Source: Lichina pygmaea
Lineage: Eukaryota > Ascomycota > Lichinomycetes > Lichinales > Lichinaceae
Reading direction: 5' to 3'
Length of the DNA stretch: 64,000 nt
Assembly (NCBI GenBank): GCA_963422465.1
Contig: OY730175.1
Location: 2,170,001-2,234,000, forward strand
The stretch's first letter is position 1, and every line of letters begins with the position of its first letter. Shown piece by piece: positions 1 through 10,367 of this stretch. Below the pieces are notes generated by a model, which made no database searches, was not told the origin of the DNA, and saw nothing but the letters and a program-made list of their open reading frames with translations. The translations under genes and the position numbers were made by a program.

Positions 1-3000
1 TTGGTCATTGTCACACCTAAGAACATGAAAAGGATCTCCATGTTGGCTATCTGTCTCCAGACCAGCAATTGGACAGTAAGTGCTTGTTTCTTCCTTGTAT
101 TCTAGATAGGAAATTCAAGTGCAATACTCTTATTGACTCTGGCTGTTCAGTATTTGGCTGCATTGGTGCTTCCTTTGCACAATCTCTTCACCAAGAACCT
201 CTCCTCTACCCACGCACATTGTGATTGTTTGATGGCAAGACATCACAAACCACATATCTCACCAAGACAATCATGACCACAGCACATGGCATGCACCAGG
301 AGGAAGTCTCTCTCTTTGTGTCTCCTGGTCTTCACTATGATGTGATTCTGGGGATACCATAGCTCCAGAAGCACAGGCCACACATTGATTGGACAAACAC
401 CTCAATCATGTTCAAGTCAGATCACTGCTGATCTGCATGCCTTAAGTCAAACAATAGCTATCCAATGTCTTTAGATCTTGAAGCCAAGACATCTGCTGGA
501 AAGCCTCAGGATCCCAAGCCTCTTTCTGCCACACCAATCCCCATCAATACTGCCACATTTTCTCTTCTTGCTGCCAAGCCAGATCACCAGGTGTTCAGTG
601 TTTCTCTGAGAGACATTGAGTAGGTGTTGAAGCTAAAGAAATATGTGGATCCTGCCACACTTCTCCCTGCTCAGTACCACAAGTTCCTGGACATCTTCAG
701 CAAGGATGACACTGACAAGCTTCCTCCTCTACACCCAGGAGTTGACCACAAGATCAAGATGGAACCAGGAACCCAGGCACCCTCTGGACCTCTGTACAGC
801 ATAAGCAGAGAAGAACTCGAAGTTCTCAAGAAGTACCTGACAGAGAACCTGAACAAGAGCTTCATTCAAGCATCTTCATCACCTGCTACTGCACCAGTCC
901 TCTTTGTCAAGAAGCCAGAAGTTGGATTGTGTTTCTGTGTAGACTACAGAGCACTCAACACTATCACCATCAAGAACTGTTACCCCTACCACTGATCTGG
1001 GAGATGTTGGACCAGCTTTGTAAAGCTGTGTGGTACACCAAGCTTGACATTGTTAGTGCCTTTAACTGTATCTGGATGAAGGAAGGTGAAGAATGGAAGA
1101 CTGTGTTCTGCACACGCTCAGGCCTCTACAAATACCTTGTCATACTCTTTGGTCTTGCCAATACTCCAAGCATGTTCCAGAACTACATCAATAATGTTTT
1201 GGGATCTGACATCCTTGACATCTTTGGCACTGCCTATGTGGATGACATCCTTGTCTACAGTCAGACACTCAAGAAACACCAGAAGCATGTCAAGCTTGTT
1301 CTCAGTCAACTACAAGATACAAGCCTGCAAGTTGACATCTCCAAGTGTGACTTTGAAGTACATCAAGTCAAGTACCTTAGCCTTATCATTCAGTCTGCCA
1401 CTGAAGACAGCTGACCCAGATCTGTGAGCATAGACCCAGCCAAGACTGACACCATCAAGGAGTGGAAGCCTCCTGCCAGTCTCAAGGAAGTGCAGAGCTT
1501 TATTACCTTTGTAAACTTCTATCGCCAGTTCATCAAAGACTTTACCAAGCTTACATCCCTGCTCACAGCTCTGACCAAGAAGAATGTTGCCTTCAAGTGG
1601 GAAACCCCAGAGCAGTGCTTGTTTGAAAGTATCAAGAAGACATTCAGCACTACACCTATCCTGCAGCACTTTGATCTGGAGAAGGAGTGTGTTGTTGAGA
1701 CTGACACTTCTGACTACATCTCTGGTGCTGTCCTGTCACAGCCAGACTATGAAGAAGTTCTACACTCTGTTGCCTTCTTGTCACACCACTATCTGCCAGC
1801 AGAATGCAACTACAAGATCTACGACAAAGAGTTGCTGGCAATTGTCCATGTCTTTGAAGAATAGCAAGCAGAGCTTGAAGGATCTCCAGAACCTGTCAAG
1901 GTGATCTCTGATCACAAGAACTTGGAGTACTTCATGTTGTCAAAGTGCCTTTCCCACCATCAAGCCTGTTAGAGCAAGTTCTTGTCATACTTCAATTTCA
2001 AGATCAGCTACCATCCAGGCAGTCAGAGCAAGGCCAACACCCTCACTCAATGTTCCCAAGACCTCCTGTCAGACAGTGATCCCTGTCAAGACTTCATGGA
2101 GCAAGTTGTCCTCAAGCCCAAGAATCTTGCACATTCAGAGGTTCAAGTCAAGCCTATCCAGATCCTAAGATGTTCAGAAGCTGCACCAGTTGACACTGAA
2201 CCTGATGCTACACCTCTTTCAGATGTTATCTAAGCTACCTATAACAATCTTGCTGAAGATGATCTAGTGGCAACAGTGTCACAGATGCTAAGGGATAGTG
2301 TCAGGCACAGTCAAGAAGTGTCTTTCTCAGACTGCAGCTTGGAAAATAACTGTCTTTTCTACAAGAACTGACTCTGGATCTCTGAGAACAATAAGCTATG
2401 CCTACAACTATTCTAAGAAGTCTATGACCAAGCAATAGCTGGCCACACTAGGATTGCCAAAACCCACAATCTTCTGTCTTGTTAGTACTATTGGCCAAAG
2501 ATAGTGAATATCATACAGCAGTACATCAGGAATTATCATGTCTGCTCTTGAGCAAAGTCTGCCTGTGATTGCCAAGGAGAGCTGCTGTCTCTTCCTGTGC
2601 CTCAGCAATGTTGGCAGGATCTGGCTATGGATTTCATTACTGACTTGCCCAAGTCAAGAGATGCCTGCTTCCCTGGTGCCAAGCACATCTGGGTTATCAC
2701 TGACTATCTCACCAAAGAACACCACTTTGTGCTATGTGCTGAGATGACAACCTCACATCTTGTCTGGATGTTTATCCAGTTTGTTGTCTGTACCCATGGC
2801 TTGCCCAGGAGCATTGTTTCAGACAGAGGAGGTCAGTTTGTCAGCTTATTCTGGAAAGCACTCTTTGCCCATCTTGACATCATGCTACAACTATCCTCAG
2901 GACACTACCCAGAGACAGATAGTCAGACAGAACAAGAGAATCAGAAGCTTGAACACTACCTGAGATTCTATATCAACTATCTCCAAGATGACTGGGTCCA

Positions 3001-3829
3001 ATAGCTTCCTCTGGCAGAGTTCATACAGAACAACTCCCAGTCTGATTCCTCTAGTATGTCACTATTCTTTGCCAACAAAGGGTTCCATCCACAGCTCAGC
3101 ATCATACCCACAAGTGAAGCCTACAACCAAGATGCTATGGAAATCTCTGGAGAAATGACGCAGATTCTGGAACAGTTGCAAGCTGAACTCCGACTATCCC
3201 AGGAAGCTCAAGCTCACACCACCAATTTACATCAAGTCCTGTCACTGTCCTATCAAACTGGAGATCTTGTTTGGCTGAATACTAAGAACATCAGAACACA
3301 TCACCCATGCAAAAAGCTTGACAACAAGTGGATTGGACCATTCAAGGTGTTGAAGACAGTTGGAAGCTGTGCCTGCCATCTGGAGCTTCCACATACTCTC
3401 AAGATCCACCCTGTCTTTCATGTTTCCCTTCTACGTCTGACACCTGCTAATCCTATCCCTGGCCAATCAAATGAACACCCTGGCCCTGTCATTGGTCAAG
3501 ACACAGATGAAGAGTTCCAGGTTGAAGAAATCCTTGACTCCAAGCCAGCAACATCTTGACCAACTCTTCCCAGTACCACTACGTTCAAGGACTATCACTT
3601 CTGATATTCACCAGACTTTGTCAGAAGGTCTGGAAACCAAGCGAGTATCTGTTGGGAACCACCAAAACCTTAAGGTGAAACCCCATCACTTTGGGTAACC
3701 TGGCCTGTTTGTCAAAAGTTGTGATCTCTGAATCTTTGATCTTCAACTTCAACAACCAACAGACTACCTATAACAAGGCAGAGAGTGGCCAGTGGGATTC
3801 TGCAAGACTGGGGACAGGCCCCAATTACC

Positions 3830-4140
3830 TAGGAACACTCAGTCTTGGGGTGTGGTCCCAGGATTGAGCAAGTACTCCCAGTCAGACAGAGATAACAGCT
3901 CGAACTTCTCTTAAGAGAAACATCTAGCATCAAGGAGATCAGGGCTCCCAGGATAAGAGAAATAGTTTAGAGCTTGCCTCTAGTGCTGGTAGAGTTGAAA
4001 AACTCTAGGAAAGCTCAGACAGGGGGTGTGGTCTCCAGCTTGAGTTAATACAGCCAGATTTCCCTAGAGTCTAGTTGGAAAAGACTGCCCAGGAAAGTAC
4101 AGTCTTGGGGAGTGGTCCCAGGATTGTGCAATTACTGCTA
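3830..4140 (+). repeat. LINE A1 5' UTR sub-repeats
   Basis: Three imperfect copies of a short unit with core GGGG(T/A)GTGGTC-CAG lie at about 3840-3880, 4020-4060 and 4098-4140 in the LINE leader. Two related units occur at about 23520-23660 (- strand) in the LINE A2 copy. Repeated leader units are known as promoter monomers in some LINEs; that role here is inference. Confidence 0.6.
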
Positions 4141-4190
4141 GGAACCAGGTGCCCCTTTGTGAACAACCCACTGTGCAGGTTACCTACCCT

Positions 4191-5591
4191 ATGCCTGTCA
4201 AAAAGAAGAAACCAGACTCCTCCCAGAACACTACCAGAAAAACAACACTTTCTCCAACAATGCCAGCTCCCAGTTCTGCTGGTACTGAGCCTAGTTCTTC
4301 TACCCCCTATCCAGCTCTCCAGAATGACTACAATCTACTGGACTCATGGCTCAAGACTCAAGCTACCCCAGAATCTGTACTGAAAAGCTGGGAGAATATT
4401 AAGAAAAACTCTTGTACTAATGAAGCCCAGTCCACCAAAACCCAGTCTCTCCCCACTGGTCTGACCAACAAGATTTTCCAGGAGCTGGAGAATATTAACA
4501 AGCGGCTAGAAAAGCAAGAATCTAAGCTATCATATGCCCAGGCTGTTCAGAAACATATCCCAGCTCAAATCCCTCTAGCTCCAAGAATTCTGAAGGAAGT
4601 TCTTGTCCACCCTGGTAACCAGACACCTGATATGGCCAACAGGACCCACATCTAGCTTTTTCAAGCTCTCCAAGACAGACTCCCCAGTCCCTATAATAAA
4701 CAAGTCAGAGCAGTGAGAAAACTTCCCTCAGGGGACATTCTTATTAACACTGAAACCCAAGAGACTAAGAGTTTTCTGGAGAAAGACTCTGCCTGGATAT
4801 CAGCTATTTTTACCAAGGAAGCAACTATCCAACCCAAGAGATTCCCAGTGTTGATTCATGGAGTCAGAACTACAGACATCCAGCCAGAAAACCTGGAAAA
4901 AACTTGCCAGACTATCCAGAACAGCAACCCATCCCTGAGCAAGCAAATCACTATTCTAAGAGCCTACTGGTCAAAGAAGGCTATAGCTCAAAAGAAACCA
5001 GATACTTCACTCCACCTGGATCTGGCCACCCCGGAACAGGCCAATCTTCTAATTGAGAGTGGAGTAGTGCTGGGCCACAGATTGCATAAGGCAGAGTCTT
5101 TTCTGGCTAACACAGTGGTGGCACAATACTTCAAGTGCTTTGGGTATGGACACCAAGCTCGCCTGTGCAGGAATCAAGCTGTATGTGGTGCCTGTGGAGG
5201 CCAGCATGAAAGAAGAACCTGCCAAATCCCTGAGCAACTGCTAAAGCCAAAATACAGCAACTGCAAAGAAGCTTACCCAGCCTGGGCTAGCACATGCCCA
5301 GTACACCAAGAAGCAGTCAAGAAGGCAAGAGAGGCATGGATTTCCCGCCCAGGGAAGTATGAGATCTCCACTACTACCACTGTCCCAGTCACACAGTCTC
5401 CAGTTACTTTCCCCTTCATACAGACTCTTCCAGGGGGAAAAAGACGGAAAACCACAGAGCCAACTAGAAGCTCAGAGAGACTCAGAGGAGGGTCTCCAGA
5501 AGTGCAAATTCTGTCTACAAGATCAACAAACACAGGGAGAAAGCAGTCAGTCAACCTCTTCAAGATCTTTGAAGATGAAATATCTACATGA
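4191..5591 (+). pseudogene. LINE A1 ORF1 (gag-like zinc-knuckle protein), one in-frame stop
   Basis: This is the nucleic-acid-binding ORF1 protein of the LINE, about 466 codons. I chose the ATG at 4191 because the intact A2 homologue (23453, - strand) starts at the equivalent lysine-rich N-terminus. The C-terminal third has Cys/His knuckles (CFGYGHQARLC and CGACGGQHERRTC, with a third degenerate one), typical of Tad-type ORF1. A TAG at 4653-4655 replaces the CAG codon found in the A2 copy, a C-to-T change, so the protein is interrupted at about residue 155. The stop codon overlaps the start of ORF2 in the tetranucleotide ATGA. The family role is packaging element RNA into a ribonucleoprotein. 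Confidence 0.85.
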
Positions 5592-8500
5592 AGAATACAA
5601 AGTTCACACTTCTTCAATACAATGTGCAGAAAAGCCAATCAGTCCAAGAGCTACTTCTAGCAACCCCAACTCTTCAAGAAGTAGATATTATTGCACTTCA
5701 AGAACCCTGGAAGAATCCTCACCTTCAAACCAGCACCTCAACTGTTTTTTCTTCTTTTCTTCCTTTATATTCTCCAGAGATTGGCAGAACTCTTTTTCTT
5801 ATTAACAAAAACCTGAAACTGTCATCTCTCCACCCTACTTTCTGGAGTAAAGACTTTGTTTCTCTTGAAATTCATCTGGAAAACACCTCTACTTCTCTGT
5901 GGGTGCATAATCTATACTTCACTCCCTCAAGTCAAGAGAACTACCTACAAGCATCAGAAGCTCTTCTCTGTCTACTCCAAAATGCTTTACAAGCAAAAAG
6001 GCAGCATATTCTTCTTACAGACTCAAATCTTCACCACCCTGACTGGTCAAAGAAAAGAAGACTATATTCTGACACTGCACACAAGTTCCAAACTCTAATG
6101 AAAAACTCAAATCTGGAGTTAGCTATTGCACCTTTTACACCGACAAGAGCTAGATCTCTTTCCCACAAACTCTGTTCACCTATTGATCTTTCCTTTATAT
6201 CTTCTTCTCTTTCTAACTCTCTAATCTTTTCTAAAATTGCTTTGCAGTTCTTTCATGGGTCTGACCACAGACCTGTGCTAACTAGCCTGGACCTGGACTC
6301 ACCAAGAAAAACCTGGAAGCCAGAAAGGAACTGGAAAACACTGGACACAAATCTGGCAAAACAAGAGTGTAATAATTTGCAGCTGCCCTTCCACTTTCAA
6401 GATAAACATGAAGTGGATGAGTACTTGGAATATCTTAACCACTTTCTCCAAGAAATAGCAGACAGATGCACAGAACTCCAGAAGCAATCTAGCCACTCAG
6501 TCCTCTGGTGGAACCAAGAGATCCAAACTAAAGTTAAGCAGGAAAGAAGAATAAGAAGACAAGTGCTCAGAGGACAGGCAAGCCAAGAAGAGCTAGAAGA
6601 AGCAACTAAGCTCAAGAAGAAAGCTGTCAGAGAAGGCAAACAGAACACCTTCAGAAAACAAGTTCATGAGCTAGCCAGTTCCTCAAAATTCTGGAAGCTT
6701 GCAAAGTGGGGAAAATCAAAAGCTAACAAGACCCCTGATCTTCCTCTGGTCCCTGATCTGGAGACTCAAGAAGGACTAGCCAAAAGCTTTGAGGAGAAGA
6801 CAAAATCTTTCTCAGCTCAATTCTTTCCAGAAGCACGTGTTCCAGAACCAAGTACAGAAAGTCACCAGAGTACCCCAGAGATCCAGCTTTCTCAGGAGGT
6901 TACCACTGAAGAAGTGGAGCAAATTCTGAACAAGAAGAAACCTTTTACAGCAGGAGGAAAAGACAAGCTGCCAAATGGATTTCTGAAAGCTCTGGGTCCC
7001 AAGTTCTGCCAAGCTATAGCTGTTCTCACATCAACATGCTGGAGACTGGAATACTTTCCAGAGAAATTCAAGAATGCAAAAACAGTCTGTCTAAGAAAAC
7101 CTGGCAAGGGAATCTATAACCAAGCTAAAGCCTGGCGCCCTATAGCTCTGCTAAACACAACTGGCAAGCTGATGGAAGCTATTACAGCAGCCAGACTAAG
7201 CAAGGTAGCAGAAGAGGCTAAACTCTTGCCAGAAATCCAGATGGGGTTCAGGAAAGGCAGATCAACTGAATCAGCACTCTTCCTTCTAACTTCCCAAGTG
7301 GAAAAAGTCTGGAAAGAAGGCATGGTTGCATCTCTACTTTCTCTGGACATCTCAGGAGCATATGACAGAGTTCTTCCAGAGATTCTTCAAAAGATTCTGG
7401 AGAGAAAAGGAATCCCTCTCTGGCTAACTTCTTGGATCTTCTCTTTCTGTACCAGACGTACCACCACCCTAGTTTTTGATGACTCTGAGTCCTCTTCTAT
7501 TCCTATTCACTGTGGAGTTCCCCAAGGTTCCTCTTTGTCTCCTATTCTTTTTCTATTCTATATTTCTGAACTTCATGAGACTGTACATTCTCCTACTACT
7601 GGTGTTTCTGCTCTGGGATTTGCAGATGATACAAATCTGCTTGCATTTGGACACTCTCTTAAAAGCAACCTTCTGAAGTTGAAGAATACACATCTTAAAT
7701 GTCTATCTTGGGCTGCAAGACATGGAATAGTCTTCTCTCCTGAGAAATATGAAATACTTCATTTTTCCAGAAGAAGATCAGACAATCTGCAGCTCAAGCT
7801 TAGACTTGGGAATGTGATTCTAAAACCAAAAGAAGAAGTGCGAGTATTGGGAGTGTACCTGGATGCCAAACTCCACTGGCACAAACACCAGAGAATTATT
7901 CTTCAAAAAGCACAAAAAGCACTATCTTCTCTTTCTAGAACCTCTTACTCCACCTGGGGCTTTCCAGTTCTCACAGCACGCCTTGTGTACACTGCAATAC
8001 TCAGATCTGTACTGAGCTATGCAGTGGGAATTTGGTTCAACCCACTCAGAAAATCCTCTAATATTTCCTCTCTTATTATATTCCAAAACAAATGTCTGAG
8101 ACTTATTGGGGGTGCTTTCAAAGCCACTCCTTCTTTTCTATTAGAGAGTGAGCTTTTTCTTTTACCTCTAGATCTCTATTTTAAATTTCGCACAGCTTGT
8201 TTTCTATCTTCTATCCAAACCTCCTCTCTGAAAGACTTTCTTGACAGTACCTTTTCTACTATTTCTTCCTATACTTCTTCACTGAGGAAACCTTTAAAGA
8301 AATGCTCAACTATCTCTCCTAATTGGAAGTTCACTTGGTTAAGTCAAATAACTACTAACCAGGCTAGTTCAAAGAAAGAACTACAAATACTCTTTACTAA
8401 AGAGTGGGAAAACCAATGGGAGGAGAAGAAAAGAAAAGGCTATGCTGGATGGCAGGTGTTTTGCCAAAAACCTCACTACAACAACCTAAAGCTCTACAAA

Positions 8501-8830
8501 GAGCTACAGAAAGCTGAGGCAAGTCTACTACTGCAAACCAGAACTGGGAGAATTAGTCTAGCAAGTTTTCTTTTCAGAGCTGGAGTCCCTGACTTTCCTA
8601 CCCCCCTATGCATGTGTGGTCAAGCAGAAAAGACAGTAAAGCATATTACCTCTTCATGCTCTCTCTACTCAAGTCAAAGACAACATGCTCTCTTTAACCC
8701 CCAAGATTTCACTACTATTATTTCAAACCCAGAGCTTCTACAGAAGTTTCTGTACTGGTTTATGTCTTTGAAAAGACTAAACCAATTTAATCTGGCTTTC
8801 AAACTTCACTATTCACACTCCAACATCTAG
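5588..8830 (+). CDS. LINE A1 ORF2: endonuclease and reverse transcriptase, intact
   Basis: This 1,080-aa ORF2 is fully open. The N-terminal third is an exonuclease-endonuclease-phosphatase fold nuclease: LQYNVQKSQ at the start, then ALQEPW, LLTDSNLHHPDWS, PIDLSFIS and GSDHRPVL, giving the catalytic Asn, Glu, Asp and terminal DH pair. The centre is a reverse transcriptase: AWRPIALLNTTGKLME, QMGFRKGRSTESA, SLDISGAYDRV, GVPQGS and the catalytic GFADDTN. The C-terminus has a CxC-x8-H-x4-C motif (CMCGQAEKTVKHITSSC). I see no RNase H domain, unlike Tad1 itself. The family mechanism is target-primed reverse transcription in the nucleus. GVPQGS is followed by Ser where the A2 copy has Pro. Translation probably couples to ORF1 through the ATGA overlap. 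Confidence 0.93.
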   Translation: MKNTKFTLLQYNVQKSQSVQELLLATPTLQEVDIIALQEPWKNPHLQTSTSTVFSSFLPLYSPEIGRTLFLINKNLKLSSLHPTFWSKDFVSLEIHLENTSTSLWVHNLYFTPSSQENYLQASEALLCLLQNALQAKRQHILLTDSNLHHPDWSKKRRLYSDTAHKFQTLMKNSNLELAIAPFTPTRARSLSHKLCSPIDLSFISSSLSNSLIFSKIALQFFHGSDHRPVLTSLDLDSPRKTWKPERNWKTLDTNLAKQECNNLQLPFHFQDKHEVDEYLEYLNHFLQEIADRCTELQKQSSHSVLWWNQEIQTKVKQERRIRRQVLRGQASQEELEEATKLKKKAVREGKQNTFRKQVHELASSSKFWKLAKWGKSKANKTPDLPLVPDLETQEGLAKSFEEKTKSFSAQFFPEARVPEPSTESHQSTPEIQLSQEVTTEEVEQILNKKKPFTAGGKDKLPNGFLKALGPKFCQAIAVLTSTCWRLEYFPEKFKNAKTVCLRKPGKGIYNQAKAWRPIALLNTTGKLMEAITAARLSKVAEEAKLLPEIQMGFRKGRSTESALFLLTSQVEKVWKEGMVASLLSLDISGAYDRVLPEILQKILERKGIPLWLTSWIFSFCTRRTTTLVFDDSESSSIPIHCGVPQGSSLSPILFLFYISELHETVHSPTTGVSALGFADDTNLLAFGHSLKSNLLKLKNTHLKCLSWAARHGIVFSPEKYEILHFSRRRSDNLQLKLRLGNVILKPKEEVRVLGVYLDAKLHWHKHQRIILQKAQKALSSLSRTSYSTWGFPVLTARLVYTAILRSVLSYAVGIWFNPLRKSSNISSLIIFQNKCLRLIGGAFKATPSFLLESELFLLPLDLYFKFRTACFLSSIQTSSLKDFLDSTFSTISSYTSSLRKPLKKCSTISPNWKFTWLSQITTNQASSKKELQILFTKEWENQWEEKKRKGYAGWQVFCQKPHYNNLKLYKELQKAEASLLLQTRTGRISLASFLFRAGVPDFPTPLCMCGQAEKTVKHITSSCSLYSSQRQHALFNPQDFTTIISNPELLQKFLYWFMSLKRLNQFNLAFKLHYSHSNI

Positions 8831-9204
8831 AAGCTTTTCCTACCAGACACTACAAGATTTCCTTTTGCTACACTTTCTAGTCACCTCCCTGTCTTCAGTT
8901 TTTATTCCTTTAAAGGTTTTCTGAAGAAGTTCACTATTAGCTGGAAGATCTGCATGGCTGTAAAGCTACAAACAGTGTAAGAATCAAATAAAAAAAAACA
9001 TCTTGACAGAAGTTCAAGTACCTGGTCAAATAGTCCGGATAGCCAATTGAAGATGCCACTGAAGAGCCTATTGAGCATCTTGATAACACCAAAGATGCCA
9101 TCTACAACTTCCATGAGAAATACCCAAGGAAACCACAGCCACGGAACTACGCCCACAAGTGGCCTGAGGCTCACAGGAGTTTGCCAGGTGAAGGAGGGGG
9201 GTAA

Positions 9205-9478
9205 TGTCATGGTTCTGGCCCAGTTGCATATCTGGCACAAGTCACACACCTTGCTGGGAAGTTCTATCTGCACTGTTGCCTGCTTGCTCTGCCATTGCCT
9301 GATCACCTGCCTATAAGAACTTCTCCTGCTCCCCCAGCTTCTTCTCTTCTTTTCTCCTTTTCTTCCTTCCTTGTCTTTCGTCTTGTACATCAATCCAAGT
9401 CTCAAGTCTCAAGCCAAGTCAGGTCAAGGTTACTGAATCAGTTAGGCTTGAGTTCTGTTCTGCTATTGCCTTGTCACA
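9205..9478 (+). repeat. Gypsy A copy 1, 3' LTR
   Basis: This 274-bp LTR starts TGTCA and ends TGTCACA, directly after a purine tract at about 9190-9201. The same sequence occurs in inverted orientation at 16847-17113 and 27702-28047, which fixes the ends. LINE A2 sequence starts immediately after it at 9479. Confidence 0.85.
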
Positions 9479-10200
9479 GTGACTAGGGAATGTAACAAAA
9501 GAAATCTTGAAGTTTCTGGTAAGAGAAGAGAATCTAGGTATTGGATTGGGAATAGTGGAGTTGGAAAGCTAGATTAAACTGGTTTAGTCTTTTCAAAGAC
9601 ATAAACCAGTACAAGAATTTCTGTAGTAGCTCTGGGTTTGAAATAATAGTGGTGAAGTCTTGGAGATTAAAAGAGACTTGTTGTCTTTGTCTTGAATAAA
9701 GAGAGCATGAAGAGGTGATATGTTTTGCAGTTTCTTCTGCTTGGCCACACACACATAGTGGGGTAGGGAAGTCAGGAACTCCAGCTCTGAAAAGAAAACT
9801 TGCCAGACTAATTCTTCCAGTCCTGATTTGCAGTAGCAGACTTGCCTCAGCTTTCTGTAACTCTTTGTAGAGCTTCAGATTGTTTTTGTGTGGCTTTTGA
9901 CAGAAAGTCTGCCAGCCTGGATAGCTTCTTCTTTTCTTCTCTTTCCATTGGTCTTCCCACTCTTTACTAAAGAGCTTTTGTAGTTCTTTCTTCAAACTAG
10001 CCTGGTTAGTAGTTATTTGACTTAACTAAGTGAATTTCCACTTAGGAGAGATAGTTGAGGATTCCTTTAAAGGTTTCTTCAAGAGAGAGGCATAGCTGGA
10101 AATAGTGGAAAAGATACTGTCAAGAAAGTATTTGAGAGGGGAGTTTTGAATAGAAGAAAGAAAACAGGCAGTGCGAAATTTAAAGTAGAGGTCTAGAGGT
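9479..10200 (-). mobile_element. LINE A2 fragment (3' end of ORF2 and part of 3' UTR)
   Basis: This 0.72-kb remnant is closely similar to 18290-18990. It includes the ORF2 C-terminus (open at 9534-9995, with the Cys/His motif). Gypsy A's LTR cuts it on the left and LINE B's A-rich tail cuts it on the right, just after the sequence tctagaggt. It was therefore the older resident into which both landed. Confidence 0.85.
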
Positions 10201-10367
10201 TTTATTTTATTTTATTTTATTCTTACTCTGATTTGGCTGGTGGGCCATGCAGAACTTCTAGATACATGCTTTTTTTTCCCAGAAAACCTTTGAAGGAATA
10301 AAAACTGAGACTTGGGTAAGACTAGGGAATTATCTGGGAGAATATACAGTGTCTGGAGAAAATAAAA

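Larger units (their letters stand above)
3561..8997 (+). mobile_element. LINE A1, near-full-length Tad/MGL-like non-LTR retrotransposon
   Basis: This non-LTR retrotransposon has a 5' UTR of about 630 bp, ORF1 (4191-5591), ORF2 (5588-8830) and a 3' UTR ending in an A-rich tail (about 8983-8997). The 10-bp target duplication acatcttgac lies at 3551-3560 and 8998-9007, so both ends are known and the element is complete at 5.44 kb. It sits in the chromodomain region of gypsy A copy 1. The A1 3' UTR matches the LINE at 54647 better than the A2 copies. ORF2 is fully open while ORF1 has one in-frame stop, so insertion is fairly recent but this copy lacks a full ORF1. Confidence 0.92.
1..9478 (+). 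mobile_element. Gypsy A copy 1: Ty3/gypsy chromovirus, 5' part outside window, broken fossil
   Basis: This is a Ty3/gypsy (Metaviridae) LTR retrotransposon read on the + strand. The window opens inside pol. Parts in order: aspartic protease with a DSG active-site triplet (about 95-420), reverse transcriptase with a YVDD-type box (about 620-1420), RNase H (about 1424-2000), integrase (about 2500-3300), and a C-terminal region resembling a chromodomain (about 3470-3550, resuming at 9008-9195). A purine tract precedes the 3' LTR at 9205-9478. A complete LINE A1 (3561-8997) sits in the chromodomain region, flanked by a 10-bp duplication of the target. The order PR-RT-RH-IN with a terminal chromodomain is the chromovirus layout. 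The copy is a fossil with several breaks. Its own 3' LTR abuts LINE A2 sequence, so it had landed in an older LINE. Confidence 0.88.
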
